A stretch of DNA of 64,000 bases, taken from assembly GCA_944472155.2 (NCBI GenBank), contig OX235279.1, positions 178,601,868-178,665,867 on the forward strand, in the 5' to 3' direction. The stretch comes from Trichobilharzia szidati (lineage: Eukaryota > Platyhelminthes > Trematoda > Strigeidida > Schistosomatidae). The position numbers and the translations under genes are program-made. The notes beneath the pieces are model-generated. The model had not been told where the DNA came from and searched no databases. It saw only the letters and a program-made list of their open reading frames with translations. Positions 24,101 to 30,100 of the stretch are shown piece after piece. Positions within the stretch are counted from its first letter, which is position 1. Each line of letters starts with the position of its first letter.

Positions 24101-27100
24101 TAAGTTGCTTGAGGGATCAGTATTGCTTGGAATCATTTTTACTAGCGCGCGTTGAGTTTCAATGAGAGTTCGTTGCTTCAATGCATTCATTGTGTGCGGG
24201 CTGAGGTACTGCCCGGGCGCCCAGACCGAAGCAGGTGGTTTTATTAAGGGACCACCCCGCGAGCCTTTGACTTGGAGTCTAATCCGCAAGGCAGCGGAGC
24301 AGCGTCAGGAGCTGCATTCCCATGGTTGCCGGTGACCCATATGGGTTCATACGCCATTCGATCCAATTGGAAACTGGAGCCCATCTACCTTATAGTAACT
24401 GCTTTTAGTTTAACCGCTATCCAGAAAACCTCCCTGACATGGTAGGACATGTAGAGACAGAGTCCCAGTCAGTTCAGCTTCTTGGGTCATTGTGGTATTT
24501 AAGCCCGACCACCACGACAAGGTAACAGTTATCGGCCGGGTGCCATGTTTTGGTTTGACCGCCGCTAGCTCTTTTCCAGCCTGACCCTATATCAGCTAAC
24601 ATTTCCCGTCGAGGAAGACGATGACTAGGCATACTTAACACATGTCCTAACCATCTCAGTCGATGTAACTTCACAGCCTCGTCGATTGATTTCCTCTCCT
24701 TACCTAGCACTCGGCCGATGTCTAATCTCAATATTGCTCACCTTATTATACCACTTCACGCAGGAGATAGAACGCAGACACCTATGATCAAAGACAGCTA
24801 ATCTTTTCATGTCTTCCACGAAACAGCTGCCCTTCACTCCCTCGTTTTCACTGGTTCTCTAACTGATGTCAATCAAAAACCATATATTATTGTCAGGTCA
24901 ATTGCATACATTGAATGAGTAGTTTGAAGTAAATTAGACTATTGGAATTACGGGCATTTAGTTAGATCTAGAATGATTGACCGTAATAAATTAGAGTAAT
25001 CTGCAATAAAGCTCAGTCATTTCTATGAATATTTACTTGCATGTAATTACACCATGGCAGATGAAATAGGATAAAAGTATTACAGAGTAATATCAGATGT
25101 AGAGATAGTGGGAGAGGTTACTCACCAAATCTTTGTTCATCGAATCAACATCAAATACATGCAATCAAATTGAGCTGACTAGATGAAGTCAGGCCATATA
25201 AGGTGAATCAGGAAGTCGTGAGAAAACACAATGATATAATTTATGAGTAGTAATAAATTGTCGTCAAAATGTCTTCCAGCGATTAATACTCCATACTTTA
25301 CCGTGTCTGTTATATCAGATAAACTTATCTCTTAGGTGATTATATTCTACTCTGTAGGGTCTAAATTCAGGCATGCTTTAGACCAGGAAGAGTTTGTATT
25401 GGTCACATATTCACACTTCGACAGATTGTCTTTCATAGGCGTGTTTAACGCAGGCGTCCAACAAATGCCTTATTTCTTGCCCTAAACGGGGTTTTCGAGT
25501 CCGTCGACCGAGATGTACTATGGCAATGTTTGGCCGTGAAGGGTATGCCGAGGAAATACATCGCACTGATCAAGGAACTCACTCTACTCGAACTCATGCA
25601 GTCAGCCAGGTAAGGAAGGGCCTACGGAGAGTTGTCATCTGAAGTGATAACAACCAGTGGTGTCCGTCAGGGATGTCCACTGTCCCCATTTCTCTTTAAT
25701 TTCATCATCCATGTACTAATGGACTTAAAGCTAACTGACTGGCTTCAGCGACTCAGGGCTTGACTTTTTACCAGGAAATAATCTCGTTGACTTAGAATAT
25801 GCGGATGATATAGTCCTCCCTCCTAGGTGAGCAAGACGCTGACAAAATGCCGAGTCTTCTCAACATCTTGAGCAGCAATCTCCGAATGTTTGACATGCGA
25901 TTCGCTCGTTCTGTCAAATGTAAGATGATGCTACAGGACTCGACCGGAATACATCGATACCTAGCTTAGAAATATACAGTGAATTGGTATGTGTTGTGAG
26001 TTTTCGTCTTCACCTATTTGGGTATTTTCGTCAGCCAACGCCATCTGTTTTATATCTGACTGATTTTTCTCACAAAATGGAAGGATTTCTTTTCGGATTT
26101 CTTTTTTTGGCTCTCGGATTTTGACTTTCTGTTTACCTGGTGTTCTACGAATAGTCTCTTTTTGTTTTTTGCAATTATTTCGGTCCAGCCTCATTTTTCT
26201 GCAACCTGGCCGGTTATTGTTTATGACGTGTAATCCTTGCTAGCTGTCTTTGCGCATCAGTGCATGCTTTCCTTCTTCCTTTTGCAAATGTATATTTTTT
26301 TATGGAATACTCATTTATGGCGTCATCTGCTAGTTAAGGAAATCAATCGACAATGCTCGGAATCTGCATCGACTGAGATGGTTAGGACATGTGTTACGCA
26401 TGCCTAGCCATCCATCGCCTTCCTCGACGGGCAATGTTAGCTCACATAGGGTCACGCTGGAAGAAAGCCAGTGGTGGTCAAACTAAAACATGACTTCATC
26501 AGTCAATGAAGTTCACAACAGTTAGTTTAAGCCACGTAGGAAGGTGTAGGCTCCCGTCTGGTTGCCTCCTCGCAACAGTAAATACCACTGGCTGGAGAAA
26601 ATCAGAAAATCGTTCTCGTTCTGGCTGGCGCAGATGTATCCACTCCTTGTGACTTACAATATCCAATAAGACGATATTGTTCTTCCATATTACTATTCAT
26701 TTTGCCCAGGTTCGCTCTCCCCCACCCTATTTTCAATTTTGTACAAAACAAACGTCAGACCTCACCTTGAATTGTATAGCATCATTGCTCCACCATCACT
26801 CTGAAGAGACGCCAGTCTTTTGGAAGGAGTCCGAACACATGTGGAAAAAGGAGTGAATGGTCTCCGAGATGAACTATACAATGAAAAGCTCTAGGAAACC
26901 AGTTAGTTACGCTGCCTGAGTGACTTTGAACTCGCTTCTAGTTGATTTCTACTAGAAATAACACTCACGATAGATGTGTGGCCATCTATCCTGCTTGACC
27001 TGAACTCTGGAAACACTACCTGCAGACTGTTTAGTTTGGCTCGCCCAGCCTGGTGACCGGGCTGTCTTTAACAGCACCCTTAGCTACCGAAAGGATTTAT

Positions 27101-30100
27101 TTCTTGACAATGATTTAAGGAGAATGTAGGGATAAGCAATCACATGACGACAAAGCTGTCAGGCTCTTGTCCTATGATAATCTAGTGACCCCTCTCTCTT
27201 TCACTCTGTACAGATAAACAAGTATATCGTTGATGTTTTGATTAGTTCGAAGAACTTGTGTGATCCCCTACAAGGCTAAGAGAATTAGGTCTTCTCATAC
27301 TTAGCTACCGTCTACTTAGAGGTGACCGAATTTTCCACCACAGAGATTACAAATGAACGGAATCACCCAAACACAGGTATTCTGCTATTAAGTAAGTATA
27401 GGCTTCTTCACAGTAATCCTCGGAAAATAGCTCATCCTATAGTAAAGTTTCGACTGACTGACACTGATGCCTTTTCCATGTCTCTTGCGCTTGTCGCTCA
27501 CCACTGTTTTCAATTGTTGTGGAGACTCTTGCTTAGCTTTGGTTGGATTAACCTTCTCTCCTCATCATATTCAGAGCTCGCCGGAATCAGTCGCCTCGCA
27601 TTACTCAGTTCGGATGATGCAACAGAAATCAACTGGCATTTAGTAAGCTTTGGTTTTGAGTTATGAGCAACCGTAGCAGTGGTTTCTACAACTGAATGTA
27701 TGTTATGACGAGCTTCCTCAGGATAAGTCTTGATGTCCCAAACTCAGACACACGTTCAGCGATCTCTTCCTCGAATGGGGACCTAGTGTTCCGATCAAGT
27801 TCGGGGTGTAGAGGCTTCACTGCTGCCTTTTTTCTATATCCCTTCAATCGTAAACATATACCTGTACCTAGATGTCTCTTGCTAAGTAAGCCCTCTATTA
27901 CACAAACTGAGTCCTGGGTCACTAATTGGCTGCATTCCTACTTCTCTAACAGAATGCAATACACCGTATACAAAGGCAAATCCTCCTCTGTTGTGCTCAC
28001 TGAAGCTGGTGTCCCCCAAGGTGCTGTACTCTCCCCACTTCTCTTTTCTTTCTTTCTACATGACTTACCATCTTTAAATGACATCAATTTTGTCAAATAT
28101 GCTGACGACCTAACAGTATCTTTGCCTGTCAAATGTCAAAGTGACTGCTCTAATCTAAGTGGCTTTCTATCAGAAATCAGCCAGTGGTCCAAGGAAACCA
28201 GTCTTACCTTAAACCCCTCCAAATACCAAACAGTCAATTTCACCTTTAGGTATAAATCTGACCTAAACAAACTGGTTAGCTCTCACGAGGTTTGCAACAT
28301 AGATGACACTGAAATAGGAACAAAGTCGGAAATTAAATACCTAGGCGTAATTCTATCTGCTGATCTTTCCTCGTCGTCCCATATCTTGGCGATTTCTAAG
28401 AAAATATTCCGTCTTACCTTCTACATCAAGAAGTTAAAACATTCTGGTATAACCTAGCTCTTACTGCTGCAATTCGTTAACTCTCGCATCCTGCCTATTA
28501 TTCTCTCTTGTTCCCTCTTAGTTTTTCCAGGGCTACTGAAGAAAGACTATAACATATTACGCAGGATGTTAAAGGTTGTCAGCAGGGTAAGCCACGTGCC
28601 ACTTAACCTGGTCGACAGACGGGCACTTGGACTCATGTGAAAAATGGGCTTAATCCATTTTATCTAACTCAAACCACCCTCTTCACTCACAACTCTCCCC
28701 TTGCATCTCATCAGACAAAACCAGAAAACTATATGCTCGCACTAGCAAGTACAAAAACTCAACCATACCTTACTTAGCTCGTGTTCTGTGCGATAAAGAA
28801 AGCATTAGGCGTGATACCTATAACTTATTTGTTTCTTTCTTCCGCTTACGCCAGTAGATATGATAACACCTACTTTTCTAACACCTTCAAATACTGTTCA
28901 ACTTTGGCTTTGATACCGACATGCCAATATGTTGTTGTCATAATGAACTGAGATTACCCTTAATCTATGTAGAATTTTATTTGTTGATAATGTACTAACT
29001 GGATGCAATGCTGTAGTAAAAATGGTGGGAATTCCATTCTGTACCACAAGTACTGTTTTGGAATAAAGCAAATTATTATTATTCTTGGACATTGATAATT
29101 CTCCACTTTTTATTCTTTTTTTCCTATTTTCTCAGCTTGTCCTGGCTTTTCAACAACTCAAACCATCTCAATCATTTGTTGTCTATCATAAGAATGTAGC
29201 TGTTTGTTATTTCCCAAGTCTACAAGTAAGCTAGCTGATTTAATTGAATGTGTTTATGTACCATGATATGATAACCAATCATCATTTATTCCCTAACCTT
29301 CCGAATATGGAATACATAAAGCGTCAGTGGCCCATGTCTCCATTGCACTTAGCTCTCTCTCTCTCTCTTATATCCGTCAGTCTTTCACAACTGTGTCTCC
29401 AAGACTGTGGCCTGCCTGCATGTCACTGCTGATCACCTACTTAAGTTCCATTCAAATAACTACTACCTAGCATGTAGGTTATCTGTGCATCGGTGATACA
29501 GCGGTTAGGACGCTCGCCGACCATGCACATGGTCCGGGGTTCGATCACCGGTCGACGCACTCCTTTACATTGCTGAGCCTGAAATAATGCTGGTGAAGAG
29601 GAAAGGTTAGGCATGAGGCTAGCAACCCCATCCTGTAAAATAAACACTGCTACAGAAACTTCAAGCCACTAGCTTGAAGCCCTATGTTTCACTGGGGAAC
29701 GTGAAGGAATTAAAAAAAAGGCCATAATAATATTCTAAAACAAAAAAAAGGGTTTGGGTGATTGTATAGTAAAAGAATTAATTAAGAACTATACACCTAG
29801 CTATTGTAATGCCAACTTTCATCGAAAACTACCTTCGCCAGTGCCATACTCAAGATAAGATGATCGGCTAGAAAGAATTAGCAACACAAGGAACTCTGGC
29901 TAGCAATAAACCAGTCAAGAACCTATCGCTTAACTAGTATCCTGAAGGAAATGAAGATAAGTTGGACACATGCTAAGGCGACGGTTAAGTGACATCACAC
30001 ACCATACTGCATCCAAAGCCTCAGGATGGTCGGGGGTGGGTGCCTTGCGCTGTGGCTTGACCACCCCTCCGCACACCTCTTGAAATGCTCTCATATGACC

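Larger units (their letters stand above)
20697..24400 (-). mobile_element. Nearly complete RTE-like non-LTR retrotransposon
   Basis: Contains, in order on the minus strand, a GC-rich 5' region (about 24400-23950), an endonuclease frame (23949-22549), a reverse transcriptase frame (22532-21054) and a C-terminal piece in another frame (21208-20900), then an A/T-rich 3' end at about 20700. No LTRs. Domain order (AP endonuclease then RT, no RNase H seen) fits RTE-type elements such as the SR2/SR3/Perere group of schistosomes; the exact family name is not settled. Two frame breaks suggest that this copy is inactive. Confidence 0.8.

Noticed and set aside
29484..29560. tRNA gene
   Set aside because: Same SINE head; the acceptor stem does not pair fully and the SINE body follows directly.
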